From Acidobacteriota bacterium (GTDB lineage: Bacteria > Acidobacteriota > Vicinamibacteria > Marinacidobacterales > Marinacidobacteraceae), in NCBI GenBank assembly GCA_022826195.1, contig JAJDVI010000103.1, forward strand, positions 1-38,776: DNA of 38,776 nucleotides, read 5' to 3'. Under the pieces are notes generated by a model, which made no database searches, was not told where the DNA came from, and saw nothing but the letters and a program-made list of their open reading frames with translations. The translations under genes and the position numbers were made by a program. Shown piece by piece: positions 1 to 9,463 of the stretch. Every line of letters begins with the position of its first letter. Position 1 is the stretch's first letter.

Positions 1-77
1 ACCTGTCCCGGCGGTTTCCGTCTTTTCTGGCCGCCCCGCGGGGGGGGCCGGGTTGGCGTGGGGGGGTTGTGCCGGGC

Positions 78-123
78 GCGGCGCGGTGCGCCGCGGTGCC
101 GGTCTGGAGACCGGCGTTCCAAG
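78..123 (+). repeat. Two-hairpin intergenic repeat, copy 1 (forward)
   Basis: Hairpin A is GCGGCGC-GGT-GCGCCGC (78-94, perfect 7-bp stem, 3-base loop). A 3-base linker follows, then hairpin B GCCGGTCT-GG-AGACCGGC (98-115, perfect 8-bp stem, 2-base loop), then GTTCCAAG. This is one of the cleanest copies of the family. Confidence 0.85.
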
Positions 124-165
124 CCGTTGCGCCATCCCGGCGGATGCGGGTCCGTCACGCCGTGC

Positions 166-211
166 GGGGTGCGGAGCACCGCGGTGCCGGTCTGGAGACC
201 GGCGTTCCAAG
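166..211 (+). repeat. Two-hairpin intergenic repeat, copy 2 (forward)
   Basis: Hairpin A at 166-182 is GGGGTGC-GGA-GCACCGC, a 7-bp stem with one mismatch. A 3-base linker leads to hairpin B at 186-203, identical to that of copy 1, followed by GTTCCAAG. The hairpin A sequence differs from copy 1 while its paired layout is kept. Confidence 0.8.
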
Positions 212-249
212 GCGTTCGCGTCGTAAGGACGGGGGGAGTCGCGCCGTGC

Positions 250-295
250 GCGGTGAGAGCACTGCACGTGCCGGTCTGAAGACCGGCGGTCCCGG
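250..295 (+). repeat. Two-hairpin intergenic repeat, copy 3 (forward, diverged)
   Basis: Hairpin B at 270-287 is GCCGGTCT-GA-AGACCGGC, a perfect stem. Upstream, GCGGTG and CACTGC (250-265) can form a 6-bp stem with one G-T pair as a weaker hairpin A. The tail GGTCCCGG departs from the usual GTTCCAAG. Confidence 0.7.
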
Positions 296-304
296 GCTAC
301 GGCG

Positions 305-310
305 GATAAT
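305..310 (+). promoter_or_regulatory. GATAAT -10-like box close to the S9 peptidase start
   Basis: GATAAT lies 8 bases upstream of the ATG at 319, and no Shine-Dalgarno sequence is visible in the gap. If used, transcription would begin at or next to the start codon. The same layout recurs at other genes in the window. No -35 box is evident. Confidence 0.4.
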
Positions 311-318
311 CGCGGTCC

Positions 319-2520
319 ATGAGAGTCCGAGTCCTTTCCGTCGTCACCCTTGCCGTGCTGCTGCCCGCCGGAGCGGTGGGCCAGACCGAGCCCATCGAGC
401 TGAGTCACCTGTACGGACCGGAGGCGCTCCGGTTCTCGCCCGAGTTGCCGAGCGTTCGCTGGATGCCGGGAGGAACACACTATCTGACCGGCTCCGGCGA
501 GGGCGGCGAACGCTCCTGGGAGGTCGTCGAGGCCGCGACGGGCGCGTCGCAACCGCTCTACGACCCGGCCGCGCTGGCCGCTGCGCTCGTGGAAACGCTG
601 TCGTTGCCGGAAGAAGAGGCGATGGCGGCGGCGCGGCCCGCCTCCCTGACCATGTCAACCGGCGGAGAGCGGCTGCTCCTGAACCTCGCCTCCGACTTCT
701 TCGCGTGGAAGACGGGGGACAACGAACTTCGCAGGCTGACCCGCGGGCCGGAGACGGAGGAACTGCCGCGTTTCTCGCCGGACGGACGGCGCATCGCCTT
801 CATCCGGGACAACGACCTGTACGTCACCGACCTCGAGGGCGCCGAGCTGCGGCTCACCACTGGGGGCGGGCCCGACCTCCTGAACGGCAAGCTCGACTGG
901 GTCTACCAGGAGGAGATCTACGGGCGCGGCAACTTCTACGCCCACTGGTGGAGTCCCGACGGCAGCCGCATCGCGTTCCTGCAGAGCGACGAGCGCGATG
1001 TCCCCCGCTTCACGGTTGTGGACCACATCCCCTACCACCTCGACCTGGAGGTCTATCCCTATCCCAAGGCCGGCGACCCGAACCCGAAGGTGCGCCTCGG
1101 CATCGTTCCCGCCGCCGGCGGCGACGTCGTCTGGATCAACCCGGGCGGCTACGGAAACCAGGAGACCCTCATCGTGGACGTGGGGTTCTCGCCGGCGGGA
1201 GACGTCTGGTACCAGATCCAGGACCGGACCCAGACCTTCCTGGACCTGCACCGGGCAGACGCGCGGACCGGGGAATCCAGCCGCGTCCTGCGTGAGGACG
1301 CCGGACCGTGGGTCAACGGGCACGGCCTCCCGCACTTCCTGTCCGGCGGCGGCTTCCTCTGGTTCAGCGAGCGCACCGGGTTCAAGCACCTCTACCGCTA
1401 CGACGCGGACGGGGCGCTCGTCGGCCCCCTCACCGAGGGGCGCTACGAGGTGCGGCGGCTCCACGCAGTGGACGAGGGGGCCGGCGCCGCCTACACCTCG
1501 GGCACCTACCGGACCTCGCTCGGCTCGGACGTCCTGCGGGTCGCCCTCGACGGGTCCGGGGTCACGCGCCTGAGCGAAGCGCCGGGCACCCACCAGGCCA
1601 ATTTTCCCGAGGGGAAGAGCGTCCCCCACTACGTGGCGGTGTCCCACGACCTCGACAGTCCCCCGGCGATGACCCTGCGCCGGGCCGCCGACGGCGCCGT
1701 CCTGCGCGACCTCGGGGGCGGCGAAGTCCCGGACCTCGCCCGCTTCGAGATCTCTCCGCCCGAGCTCTTCCGGATCCCCACCGCGGACGGGACGGAGCTC
1801 GAGGCCATGATCGTCCGGCCGCACGGCTTCGACCCCGCGCGCGCCTACCCGGCGTGGGTGCACGTCTACGGAGGCCCGCACGCGCCCCAGGTGCGGAACG
1901 CCTGGCCGGGGACCCGCGGCATGTGGTTCCAGTACCTCGCGCAGCAGGGGATCGTGGTCCTCGTGGTGGACAACCGGATCGCCTCCGGCAAGGGGGTGGA
2001 GTCCACCTGGCCGGTCTACGGCAACTTCGGCGAGCAGGAACTCGCCGACCTCGTGGAGGCGGTGGACTGGCTCGGCGGCCAGGAGTACGTGGACGCGTCG
2101 CGCATCGGCGTGGACGGCTGGAGCTTCGGGGGTTACATGACGCTCACCGCGCTCACGGGGTCCGACCGCTTCCGGGCCGGTATCGCCGGCGGGAGCGTCG
2201 TGGACTGGCGCGACTACGACTCCGTGTACACCGAGCGTTACATGAGCACCCCGGACGAGAACCCCGAGGGATACCGGAAGAGTTCGGTGCGCGGGGCGGC
2301 CGGCAACCTCCATGGCGAGCTGCTGCTGATCCACGGGACGATGGACGACAACGTCCACCTGCAGAACACGATCCAGTTCACCCACGACCTGCAAAAGGCC
2401 GGGAAGCCCTTCGAGCTGATGGTCTATCCGAAGTCGCGCCACGGGGTGCGGGACCCGGACCTGGTCCTGCACCTGAGGGAGACCATGGCGCGGTTCATCC
2501 TGAGAACGATGGCGCCGTAA
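319..2520 (+). CDS. Exported S9B dipeptidyl-peptidase IV-type serine peptidase
   Basis: The protein has 733 residues with a cleavable signal peptide (about residues 1-21), so it should act in the periplasm or outside the cell, removing N-terminal dipeptides. Residues about 40-480 form the DPP-IV N-terminal beta-propeller (WSPDGSRIAF repeats). The motif YQEEIY places a Glu pair at E198-E199, which in DPP-IV binds the substrate's free amino group. The C-terminal alpha/beta hydrolase carries the full triad: S602 in GWSFGG, D677 in GTMDDNVH and H708 in SRHGVRD. Length is normal for bacterial DPP-IV. It is tail to tail with lhgO, with 7 bases between stop codons. The ATG at 319 is chosen because the signal peptide starts there. 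Exact dipeptide preference cannot be read from sequence. Confidence 0.93.
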   Translation: MRVRVLSVVTLAVLLPAGAVGQTEPIELSHLYGPEALRFSPELPSVRWMPGGTHYLTGSGEGGERSWEVVEAATGASQPLYDPAALAAALVETLSLPEEEAMAAARPASLTMSTGGERLLLNLASDFFAWKTGDNELRRLTRGPETEELPRFSPDGRRIAFIRDNDLYVTDLEGAELRLTTGGGPDLLNGKLDWVYQEEIYGRGNFYAHWWSPDGSRIAFLQSDERDVPRFTVVDHIPYHLDLEVYPYPKAGDPNPKVRLGIVPAAGGDVVWINPGGYGNQETLIVDVGFSPAGDVWYQIQDRTQTFLDLHRADARTGESSRVLREDAGPWVNGHGLPHFLSGGGFLWFSERTGFKHLYRYDADGALVGPLTEGRYEVRRLHAVDEGAGAAYTSGTYRTSLGSDVLRVALDGSGVTRLSEAPGTHQANFPEGKSVPHYVAVSHDLDSPPAMTLRRAADGAVLRDLGGGEVPDLARFEISPPELFRIPTADGTELEAMIVRPHGFDPARAYPAWVHVYGGPHAPQVRNAWPGTRGMWFQYLAQQGIVVLVVDNRIASGKGVESTWPVYGNFGEQELADLVEAVDWLGGQEYVDASRIGVDGWSFGGYMTLTALTGSDRFRAGIAGGSVVDWRDYDSVYTERYMSTPDENPEGYRKSSVRGAAGNLHGELLLIHGTMDDNVHLQNTIQFTHDLQKAGKPFELMVYPKSRHGVRDPDLVLHLRETMARFILRTMAP

Positions 2521-2527
2521 CCGGCCC

Positions 2528-3742
2528 TCACTCCTCCTCGACGAGCGCCGCCACCTGCTCGGCGATGGCGAGCGATGCGGTCGCCGCCGGCGAGGGCGCG
2601 CTCAGGACGTGGGTGCGGTTCTCCCGCCGGAGGATGCGGAAGTCGTCCGCGATGCGGCCGTCCGGAAGCACGGCGATCGCCCGCACCCCCGACAGGGCGG
2701 CAACCAGATCGGAAGCCCGGATCCCGGGCACCAGCCGCTGCAGCCGCCGGGTGAACGCCCGCTTCGAGAGCGACCGGTGGATCTCGTCCACCCCCGCCCG
2801 CCACTCACGGAGCGCCAACCGCCGGAATCCCGGATAGCGGGCCATCTCGACGAGGTCCCGGAGGTTCAGGTCGCGGCGTCGGTACCCCTCGCGGGCGAGC
2901 GCGAGCACCGCGTTCGGGCCGGCGTCCACCACTCCGTCGAGATTCCGGTGGAGGTGCACCCCCAGGAACGGGAAGCGCGGGTCCGGGGTGGGGTAGATGA
3001 GGCCGCGCACCAGTCCGGCGCGGCCGGGGCGCACCCGGTAGTACTCGCCGCGGAAGGGCAGGATCCGGATCTCGGGTTCGTCGCCCGCCAACCGGGCCAC
3101 CCGGTCGGACTGGAGCCCGGCGCAGGTGACGAGGCGGCGGCAGGTGAACTCCCCCCCGGTCGTGAGGACGCGAGCGTCGCCGCCGGAGCGCGCGATCCCG
3201 ACGACCCGGGCGCCGGTCCGGACCTGCCCGCCCCCAGCTTCGAAGAGGCGCCGGAGGGTGGCCGCCACCTCGCCAAAGCGCACCACCCCCGAAGTCGGCG
3301 AGTGAAGCGCCGCCACGCCCTCGGCGTGGGGCTCGATCTCCCGCAGCTCGGCCCTGTCGAGCATCCGGAGTCCGGGGACCCCGTTCGTTTCGCCGCGCCG
3401 GAGCAGTCCCCCGAGGCGATCCCGTTCGGCGCCGTCGGTAGCGACGATCACCTTGCCCGAGAGCGAGTACGGGACGCCGTGTTCGTCGCAGAAGCGGAGC
3501 AGCAGCTCCACCCCACGCCGGCAGTTCCGGGCCCGGAGCGAATCCGGCGCGTAGTAGATCCCGGAGTGGATGACGCCGCTGTTCCGGCCGGTCTGGTGCC
3601 GGGCGACGCCGGGCTCCTTCTCGAGCACGAGGGTCGTCCACGAGGGGTTCCGCTCCTGAAGACGGCGGGCCACCGCGAGCCCGACGATCCCCCCGCCGAC
3701 CACGAGGACGTCGAGTGGTTTCGTCCCGCGCGCTGCTGTCAT
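2528..3742 (-). CDS. lhgO: L-2-hydroxyglutarate oxidase (LhgO family)
   Basis: This 404-residue FAD-dependent DAO-fold oxidoreductase should oxidise L-2-hydroxyglutarate to 2-oxoglutarate. The N-terminal dinucleotide fold is seen in VVGGGIVGLAV (about residues 14-24). The family-typical RNSGVIHSGIYY follows near residue 54, and GEYYRVRP near residue 240. No signal peptide is present; the family works at the inner face of the cytoplasmic membrane. The length matches the family. The gene is divergent from a small exported metalloprotease-like gene, with a 145-base gap in which I see no clear promoter. Other DAO-family oxidases share the fold, but the RNSGVIHSG signature favours LhgO. Confidence 0.88.
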   Translation of the reverse strand: MTAARGTKPLDVLVVGGGIVGLAVARRLQERNPSWTTLVLEKEPGVARHQTGRNSGVIHSGIYYAPDSLRARNCRRGVELLLRFCDEHGVPYSLSGKVIVATDGAERDRLGGLLRRGETNGVPGLRMLDRAELREIEPHAEGVAALHSPTSGVVRFGEVAATLRRLFEAGGGQVRTGARVVGIARSGGDARVLTTGGEFTCRRLVTCAGLQSDRVARLAGDEPEIRILPFRGEYYRVRPGRAGLVRGLIYPTPDPRFPFLGVHLHRNLDGVVDAGPNAVLALAREGYRRRDLNLRDLVEMARYPGFRRLALREWRAGVDEIHRSLSKRAFTRRLQRLVPGIRASDLVAALSGVRAIAVLPDGRIADDFRILRRENRTHVLSAPSPAATASLAIAEQVAALVEEE

Positions 3743-3887
3743 TGGCCAGCCGCCCAGATGGTGTCAGAAGGCGGCGGAAACGCGATGCGCCCCAACCGCT
3801 TGAACGCGGAATCCAGAACTTCCCCGCGTTTCGTTGAATTCCGACCCGATTCCGAACCGCTGGACAGCTCCCTCGTTGCCGGGAGAT

Positions 3888-4562
3888 ATGCGCCTCCGAT
3901 TCCAATCCGTTCTCCTGTCCGGGGCTCTGCTCGCCACGTCGAGCGCCGCCGCTTCCCCCGGACCCCTCGTTCCCGCGGCCGGACTGCCGGCGGTTCCCCG
4001 GAGCGAGCCGCTCCGGGTGCGCTTCTACGACCCCTACCGCCTGCTCTCCCCGGAGGCCCACACGTGGCTCGAGAAGGAGGTGGTCCGCGCCTTCGGAGCG
4101 AGCGAGATCGGGCTCACCTTCGTCGGCCGCGGCGGCCCGGGAGTGATTCCGGCGACCCTCTATCCCGAGCTTCCGGACCGCTGGGACGTCGCTCCCGAGG
4201 CAATCGGGGTGGCGATCGGGGTGCACGGGGGACCACGATCCATCTTCCTGTCGCTGGGGGCCGCCGAACGGGCTCTCGGACTGCCGCTCGCCCGGCGCCA
4301 GGGCGCGCCGGCCACGGCAAAGCCTTCGAGGCGCCGCCTGCCGGGATCGCAGTCCCGGCGGCTGGGTGTCGCCCTCGGCCGCGTGCTGGCGCACGAGCTG
4401 GTTCATACCGTCGCGCCCGAGTGCCCCCACACGAAGAACGGCCTGATGGCGAAACGGCTGAGCCGCCGGATGTTGACGGCCCCGGGGATCGGGTTCGACG
4501 CGCTGGCCACCCGCCACCTGCAGCTCGCGGCGTCCGGGATGGGCGCTCCCGAAACCGGCTGA
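3888..4562 (+). CDS. Small exported HExxH protein, putative zinc metalloprotease
   Basis: The protein has 224 residues with a signal peptide (MRLRFQSVLLSGALLATSSA, then alanines). The only catalytic-looking element is HELVH at 169-173, followed by H181 and GLM at 185-187. This gives HExxH-x7-H and a possible methionine turn. The H-H spacing is two residues longer than the metzincin HExxHxxGxxH motif, so it is not a standard metzincin. It resembles short acidobacterial hypothetical proteins with HELGH...H.xxGLM (from memory, not a search). I chose the ATG at 3888 over the upstream TTG at 3834 because the hydrophobic signal begins there and GGGAG precedes it, though only two bases away. Substrate and activity are unknown. 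Confidence 0.7.
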   Translation: MRLRFQSVLLSGALLATSSAAASPGPLVPAAGLPAVPRSEPLRVRFYDPYRLLSPEAHTWLEKEVVRAFGASEIGLTFVGRGGPGVIPATLYPELPDRWDVAPEAIGVAIGVHGGPRSIFLSLGAAERALGLPLARRQGAPATAKPSRRRLPGSQSRRLGVALGRVLAHELVHTVAPECPHTKNGLMAKRLSRRMLTAPGIGFDALATRHLQLAASGMGAPETG

Positions 4563-4572
4563 GGTCCGTCGC

Positions 4573-4640
4573 GGCGAACCGGGCGGAGCGCGGGTTCGCC
4601 TCCCTCCGGTCGGCGATGCCGGCCAGCGGCCGGCGCTCCG
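4573..4640. repeat. Two inverted repeats after the HExxH gene, diverged intergenic element
   Basis: GGCGAACC (4573-4580) pairs with GGTTCGCC (4593-4600), 10 bases past the upstream stop codon. It could act as a transcription terminator, but no T run follows. A second hairpin, GCCGGCC-AGC-GGCCGGC (4618-4634), followed by GCTCC, resembles hairpin B of the intergenic repeat family with altered bases. Confidence 0.5.
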
Positions 4641-4649
4641 AAACCCGGA

Positions 4650-4655
4650 TAGAGT
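4650..4655 (+). promoter_or_regulatory. TAGAGT -10-like box close to the DUF3810 start
   Basis: TAGAGT lies 6 bases upstream of the ATG at 4662, and the six intervening bases contain no Shine-Dalgarno sequence. The position predicts a leaderless transcript. Confidence 0.5.
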
Positions 4656-4661
4656 TCGCCT

Positions 4662-5867
4662 ATGAGGCGGCCGAGTCCGCAGCGGCAGCGGATCCTGGTG
4701 CTCGCCGGCCTGGGGGCCGGCGCCCTCGGGATTGCCCTGTTCCAGGGCGCCCTCACCGCGCCCGAGCGGGTGGAATCGCTCTACACCACGGGCGTCTACC
4801 CGCTCGTGGTGCGGGTCTTCTCGTTCCTGAGCGGTCTCGTCCCCTTCTCGCTGGCCGAACTCTTTGTCGCAACCGCCGCCCTCTTCGTGATCGGGCGGAT
4901 CACCTGGCGCTTCACCGGGCGCTTCCGGCAGCCGGCCCCGAGCGGAGAAACCCCAACCGGTGAGACGCCGGCGCGGCCTCCGGCGCCCCGCGCGGTGCTA
5001 CGGCGGCTCGCCTACACCGCGGTGTTCGCCCTCGCCGGCGCCGGCGCCCTCTACGCGATCTTCGTCGTCGTGTGGGGCCTGAACTACGCCCGCCCCCGCC
5101 TCGAGCACCGTCTGGACCTGCCCATCGGCCAAATCTCGGAGGCCGAGCTGGTCCGGCTGACCACCCGGGTCGCCGCGGACACCACCCGCTTCCACCGGCT
5201 CGCCGGGCTTCCGACCGCCTCGGTTTCGAAGAACCCCCTCGGTTTCGCCGACCTCAGCGCCGCCATCGACGAGGCGTACGCCGCGATCGACCTGCCCGGC
5301 GACCCCGGTCCCGGGAGAATGAGCCCGGTGAAGCCGGCCGTCTTCTCGGGACTGATGTCCCGCCTCGGGATCAGCGGCATCTTCGTTCCCTTCACCGGCG
5401 AGCCCACGGTGAACACCGGCCCTCCCGACGTCGCCGTGGCGTTCACCGCCGCCCACGAAAAGGCGCACCAGCGGGCCATCACCCACGAGGGGGAAGCGAG
5501 CTTCGCCGCCTACCTGGCGCTCTCCCGACAGCGGCAGCATCCCTATCTTTCCTACGCCGCGTCCTTCTACGCGGCCCGGCATCTGCTGGCGGCCGTGCGG
5601 AATGCCGACGCCGAGGACCGGGACCGCGCCTGGGCCGCCTTCGGGCCCGGACCGCGCCGCGACCTGGACGCCCTCAACGCCTTCTGGGCCCAGCACCGCG
5701 GGATGGTCCGGGGCGCCGCGCGTCGGGTGAACGACTCGTACCTGCGCACCATGCGGATTCCGGACGGCGCCCGAAGCTACGGAACGGTAGTGCGGCTGCT
5801 GATCGCCGACCTCCGGCAGCGGTCGGCGCCCCCGGCCGCGATCACGACCGACGACAGCGAGGGCTGA
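4662..5867 (+). CDS. DUF3810 membrane protein with HExxH motif
   Basis: This 401-residue protein has three predicted membrane segments near residues 10-30, 45-85 and 112-140, separated by a proline-rich stretch. A soluble C-terminal domain follows. That domain contains AAHEKAHQ near residue 266, giving HExxH, followed by HEGEASF. This pattern fits a membrane-anchored zinc peptidase-like family (DUF3810). The substrate is unknown and peptidase activity is a family-level guess. The gene follows a small exported HExxH gene by about 100 bases that hold two hairpins. It converges on pepA with 55 bases between, including another hairpin. The ATG at 4662 is supported by a TAGAGT box 6 bases upstream. 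Confidence 0.8.
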   Translation: MRRPSPQRQRILVLAGLGAGALGIALFQGALTAPERVESLYTTGVYPLVVRVFSFLSGLVPFSLAELFVATAALFVIGRITWRFTGRFRQPAPSGETPTGETPARPPAPRAVLRRLAYTAVFALAGAGALYAIFVVVWGLNYARPRLEHRLDLPIGQISEAELVRLTTRVAADTTRFHRLAGLPTASVSKNPLGFADLSAAIDEAYAAIDLPGDPGPGRMSPVKPAVFSGLMSRLGISGIFVPFTGEPTVNTGPPDVAVAFTAAHEKAHQRAITHEGEASFAAYLALSRQRQHPYLSYAASFYAARHLLAAVRNADAEDRDRAWAAFGPGPRRDLDALNAFWAQHRGMVRGAARRVNDSYLRTMRIPDGARSYGTVVRLLIADLRQRSAPPAAITTDDSEG

Positions 5868-5881
5868 CGAGGACGGCGTTT

Positions 5882-5925
5882 CGCGGCCTCGGGCCGCGAT
5901 GCCGGCCGGTGGACGGGCGCTCCTA
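5882..5925. repeat. Diverged intergenic hairpin between convergent genes
   Basis: CGCGGCC-TCG-GGCCGCG (5882-5898) is a perfect 7-bp stem with a 3-base loop, the size of hairpin A in the repeat family. Next comes a decayed hairpin B (GCCGGCCGG...GGGC) and GCTCC. It sits between the stops of the DUF3810 gene and pepA, so it may end transcription in both directions, although no T run is present. Confidence 0.55.
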
Positions 5926-7407
5926 CGGCGCTGCGAACCGCGCCGCGGTCTCGAAGAGCGTGCGCACGCTGAAGCCCGTCGCTCCCTTCGGGTAGTACTT
6001 CCAGGGCTTCTCCACGATGAAAGGCCCCGCGATGTCGAGGTGGGCCCATTTCGCGCCGTCGGGCACGAACTCCTGCAGGAAGAGCGCCGCGGTGATCGTG
6101 CCGGCGTTGATGCCGCCGATGTTCTTCAGGTCGGCGGAGTCGCAGCGGAGTTCCTCGGCGTACTCCTTCACGAGCGGCAGCTCCCAGAAGACCTCGCCGT
6201 GCGGCTCGCCGGCGTCGATCACGGCCCGCACCCAGTCGGCGTCGTTCCCCATCACGCCGGCGACCCCGGTGCCGAGCGCCCGCACCGCGGCGCCGGTCAG
6301 GGTCGCCACGTCCACGATATGCGTCGCGCCCTCCTCCCCGGCCCGCGCCAGGGCGTCGGTGAGCACCAGCCGGCCCTCGGCGTCGGTGTTGTCCACCATC
6401 ACGGACTTGCCGTTCCGGGCGCGGAAGATGTCTCCGGGCCGGGTAGCGGACGGTCCGGGATAGTTCTCCGCGGCCGCCACGATCCCGGTGACGGTCGCCG
6501 GGACGCCCTCCCGGGCCACCGCCGACATGGCGGCGAGGACCGCCGCCGCGCCGGACATGTCGCCCTTCATGGTCCACATCCCCGAGGGCGGCTTGAGCGA
6601 GATCCCGCCGGTGTCGAAGGTGATGCCCTTCCCGACGAGCGCGAGGTGCCGCCCGTTCTCCGGCGCGTCCGCCGGCCGGTGCCGGAGGACGATCAGGCGC
6701 GGGGGCCGGTGGCTCCCCTGCCCCACGGAGATCAGGCCGGGATACCCCTGGTCGCGGAGCGCCTTCTCGTTCCAGACCTGGACTTCCAGCCCGGTATCGG
6801 CCGCGATCCGGTGGGCCTCGCGGGCCAGGATCTCCGGAGTCACCGCTTCCGCGGGCTCGTTGATGAGATCCCGGGCGCGGTTCACCTCGGCGGCGAGCCG
6901 CACCGCGCGCGCGACCTCGTCCCGGGCCTCGTCGACGGCTTCCTCGGCCACCACGATGCGCACCCGGGGAGACGCCGGATCGTCCTGATCCTTGAAGTAG
7001 CGGGCGAACCGGTAGGCCCCCAGCGTGGCGCCTTCCGCGACCGCTCCCGCGCATCCCGCACCGTCCGCGCCCTGCAGCGAGAACACCAGCTCGCGGTGAT
7101 GGAAGGCGCGGGCGTGCTTCAGCGCGCGCGCCGCGAGGATGCGGATGCCGTCGGACACCGGATAGTTGGCCGTGGCCCGGGTGTGGAGGGCGAGGGTCGA
7201 GGCGCTTCGCGGCCCACCGTGGCCGGCCACCGCCTGCTTGACCTTCGGGTCCCCGAAGATCCGCTTCGCGTTCGCCACGACTTCCCTTTCCCACCCCGGC
7301 CGAGGCGCGGCGAGGTCGAGGCCGTCGTCGAGGAGGTAGGCCACCAGCGACCCGCCCCGTGCCGACGCGTCCGCCGAAACCTGCACCTTCGGTGTTTCAG
7401 TCCTCAT
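5923..7407 (-). CDS. pepA: Leucyl aminopeptidase, M17 family
   Basis: This 494-residue cytosolic dimetal aminopeptidase releases N-terminal amino acids from peptides. Metal ligands and catalytic residues line up with E. coli PepA at a constant offset: K260 and D265 in [12 protein letters not shown]283 in MKGDMSG, and D342 and E344 in the signature NTDAEGRL (340-347). The N-terminal macrodomain-like region covers roughly residues 1-165. The length is normal. Its ATG overlaps the end of acs by 11 bases, so the two genes are probably translationally coupled in one operon transcribed from the acs promoter. A role in finishing digestion of imported peptides would suit the exported peptidases nearby; that link is inferred. 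Confidence 0.95.
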   Translation of the reverse strand: MRTETPKVQVSADASARGGSLVAYLLDDGLDLAAPRPGWEREVVANAKRIFGDPKVKQAVAGHGGPRSASTLALHTRATANYPVSDGIRILAARALKHARAFHHRELVFSLQGADGAGCAGAVAEGATLGAYRFARYFKDQDDPASPRVRIVVAEEAVDEARDEVARAVRLAAEVNRARDLINEPAEAVTPEILAREAHRIAADTGLEVQVWNEKALRDQGYPGLISVGQGSHRPPRLIVLRHRPADAPENGRHLALVGKGITFDTGGISLKPPSGMWTMKGDMSGAAAVLAAMSAVAREGVPATVTGIVAAAENYPGPSATRPGDIFRARNGKSVMVDNTDAEGRLVLTDALARAGEEGATHIVDVATLTGAAVRALGTGVAGVMGNDADWVRAVIDAGEPHGEVFWELPLVKEYAEELRCDSADLKNIGGINAGTITAALFLQEFVPDGAKWAHLDIAGPFIVEKPWKYYPKGATGFSVRTLFETAARFAAP

Positions 7408-9361
7408 CGCCGTACTCCTCTCTGAGCTTCTGCACCACCGCCGGATCGGCCAGCGTGGTGGTGTCTCCGATCGCCTTGCCGGCCGCGATGTCGCGGAGCA
7501 GGCGGCGCATGATCTTTCCGGACCGGGTCTTGGGCACGTCCGCCGCGAACACGATGTCGTCGGGGCGGGCGATGGGCCCGATCGCCCGCGCGACGTGCGC
7601 CTTCAGTTCGGCGGCGAGACCGTCGTGCGACGAAGCGCTCTCCCGGAGCACCACGAACGCGGCGATCCCCTCGCCCTTGATTTCGTGCGGCCGGCCGACG
7701 ACCGCGGCTTCCGCGACCGCCTCGTGCTCGACGAGGGCGCTTTCCACCTCGGCCGCCCCGAGGCGGTGCCCGGAGACGTTCATGACGTCGTCCACCCGGC
7801 CCATCACCCAGAAGTAGCCGTCCTCATCGCGGTGGGCGCCGTCGGCGGGGAAGTAGATGTCCTTCCACTGGCTCCAGTAGGTCTCCCGGAAGCGCTCCTC
7901 GTCGCCCCAGATGCCGCGCAGCATCGAGGGCCAGGGCTTCGTGATGGCGAGCAGCCCGCCGCCGACCTCGACGCGTTCGCCCCGCCGGTCGAGGATCTCG
8001 AGCGAGATTCCGGGGAAGGCATGGGTCGCGGAGCCGGGTTTCAGGGTGGTCACCCCGGGGAGCGCGGTCGCCATGACGGATCCCGTTTCGGTCTGCCACC
8101 AGGTGTCCACCACGGGACAGCGGCCGCCCCCGATCTCCCGGTGGTACCAGACCCACGCCTCCGGGTTGATCGGCTCTCCGACCGTTCCCAGCAGGCGGAG
8201 CGAGCCGAGGTCGTGAGCCGCCGGGTGCTCGGTTCCCCATTTCATGAAGGCCCGGATCGCGGTCGGCGCGGTGTAGAAGCAGGTCACCCGGTAGCGCTCC
8301 ACGATGGACCAGAGGCGGGCGCGGTTCGGGGTGTCGGGCGCCCCTTCGTACATGACCTGGGTCACCCCGAGCGCGAGCGGGCCGTAGACGATGTAGGAGT
8401 GGCCGGTGACCCAGCCGATGTCCGCCGCCGCCCACCAGATGTCCGAGTCCTTCAGGTCGAAGACCGCCCGGGCGGTGGCGGTGACCTGGGTCAGATAGCC
8501 CCCCGTGGTGTGCACGATCCCCTTGGGCTTCCCGGTGGTGCCGGAGGTGTAGAGGATGTAGAGGATGTCCTCGGAGTCCATCTCCTCAGGGTCGGCCGTG
8601 TCGGCGGCCCCCGCCATGAGTTCCGCCCAGTCGTGGTCGCGACCGGCCACCATGGGGACGTCCCCGCCGGTGCGGCGCACCATCACCACCCCGGTGATCG
8701 AGGGAGTGTCCTCGAGCGCCTCGTCGGAGATCGCCTTCAGCGGCACGATCCCGCCGCGCCGGTGGCCGCCGTCGGCGGTGATCAGCACCTTGGCCTCGGC
8801 GTCGTTGATCCGGTCCCGGAGCGACTGCGCCGAGAATCCGGCGAAGACCACGCTGTGGGGGGCTCCGATCCGGGCGCAGGCGAGCATCGCGACCGGGAGC
8901 TCCGGGATCATGGGCAGGTAGATCGCGACCCGGTCGCCCTTCCGCACGCCGAGGCCGCGCAGAACGTTCGTGAAGCGGCAGACCTCCCGGTGAAGGTCCG
9001 CGTAGGTCAGGGTCTTCCGGTCGCCCGGCTCCCCCTCCCAGAGGATCGCCGGCCGATCGCCGCGGCCGTTCGCGAGGTGCCGGTCGAGGCAGTTGACGCT
9101 TGCGTTCAGCTTGCCGCCAACGAACCAGCGCGCGAACGGCGGCTTCCAGTCGAGGACCCGGTCCCAACGGCGGCTCCACTCGAGCCGTTCGGCCTGGGCG
9201 GCCCAGAACGCCTCCGGATCGGCCGCGGCCTCGCGATAGATCGAGGAGTCCTGAACCCACGCCTGCCGGCGGAAGTCCTCCGGCGGCGGATACGCCCGCT
9301 GCTCGTCGAGCAGGACCTCAATCTCCTGCTCGGGGATTTCCTGTTGGGGTTGCTCGGCCAT
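7397..9361 (-). CDS. acs: Acetyl-CoA synthetase
   Basis: This 654-residue AMP-forming synthetase makes acetyl-CoA from acetate, ATP and CoA. The adenylation motif [11 protein letters not shown] begins at Y271, and the core DTWWQTETG is present. The C-terminal [11 protein letters not shown] places the acetylatable catalytic lysine at K616, so regulation by lysine acetylation is possible. The length matches bacterial Acs. The start codon lies 6 bases downstream of a TAGAAT box with no Shine-Dalgarno sequence, suggesting leaderless transcription. It is the first gene of an overlapping pair with pepA. Propionyl-CoA synthetase is the main alternative, but the sequence and length favour acetate use. 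Confidence 0.95.
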   Translation of the reverse strand: MAEQPQQEIPEQEIEVLLDEQRAYPPPEDFRRQAWVQDSSIYREAAADPEAFWAAQAERLEWSRRWDRVLDWKPPFARWFVGGKLNASVNCLDRHLANGRGDRPAILWEGEPGDRKTLTYADLHREVCRFTNVLRGLGVRKGDRVAIYLPMIPELPVAMLACARIGAPHSVVFAGFSAQSLRDRINDAEAKVLITADGGHRRGGIVPLKAISDEALEDTPSITGVVMVRRTGGDVPMVAGRDHDWAELMAGAADTADPEEMDSEDILYILYTSGTTGKPKGIVHTTGGYLTQVTATARAVFDLKDSDIWWAAADIGWVTGHSYIVYGPLALGVTQVMYEGAPDTPNRARLWSIVERYRVTCFYTAPTAIRAFMKWGTEHPAAHDLGSLRLLGTVGEPINPEAWVWYHREIGGGRCPVVDTWWQTETGSVMATALPGVTTLKPGSATHAFPGISLEILDRRGERVEVGGGLLAITKPWPSMLRGIWGDEERFRETYWSQWKDIYFPADGAHRDEDGYFWVMGRVDDVMNVSGHRLGAAEVESALVEHEAVAEAAVVGRPHEIKGEGIAAFVVLRESASSHDGLAAELKAHVARAIGPIARPDDIVFAADVPKTRSGKIMRRLLRDIAAGKAIGDTTTLADPAVVQKLREEYGDED

Positions 9362-9367
9362 CGGGCG

Positions 9368-9373
9368 ATTCTA
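9368..9373 (-). promoter_or_regulatory. TAGAAT -10-like box for acs-pepA
   Basis: On the minus strand TAGAAT is followed by six bases (CGCCCG) and then the acs ATG. No Shine-Dalgarno sequence fits in this gap, so a leaderless message is the simplest reading. No -35 hexamer is obvious. Confidence 0.55.
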
Positions 9374-9463
9374 GGAGGCTTCCCGGCCGGGAGGAACGCC
9401 AACCCGGTCTGATTGCCCGGCCGGAACCCGAATCACGGCGACGGGATTCGCCGGACGACGCTA

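Larger units (their letters stand above)
1..318. other. Non-coding repeat-bearing region at window start
   Basis: I see no convincing gene in this 318-base stretch. It holds three direct copies of a two-hairpin palindromic repeat (listed separately) and a long G run near 41-50. Open frames through it translate the repeat itself (recurring VPVWRPAFQ-type peptides) and have no family resemblance. The last bases carry a GATAAT box just before the S9 peptidase start. Confidence 0.7.

Noticed and set aside
58-279. A 73-residue protein at the window start
   Set aside because: The peptide is a translation of the palindromic repeat in one frame; the same peptide pattern appears wherever the repeat occurs.
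78-295. CRISPR-like array (three spaced repeats)
   Set aside because: The repeats are palindromic hairpins with diverged copies elsewhere in both orientations. The spacing between copies is irregular in content, no cas gene is present, and the intervening sequence contains part of the repeat.
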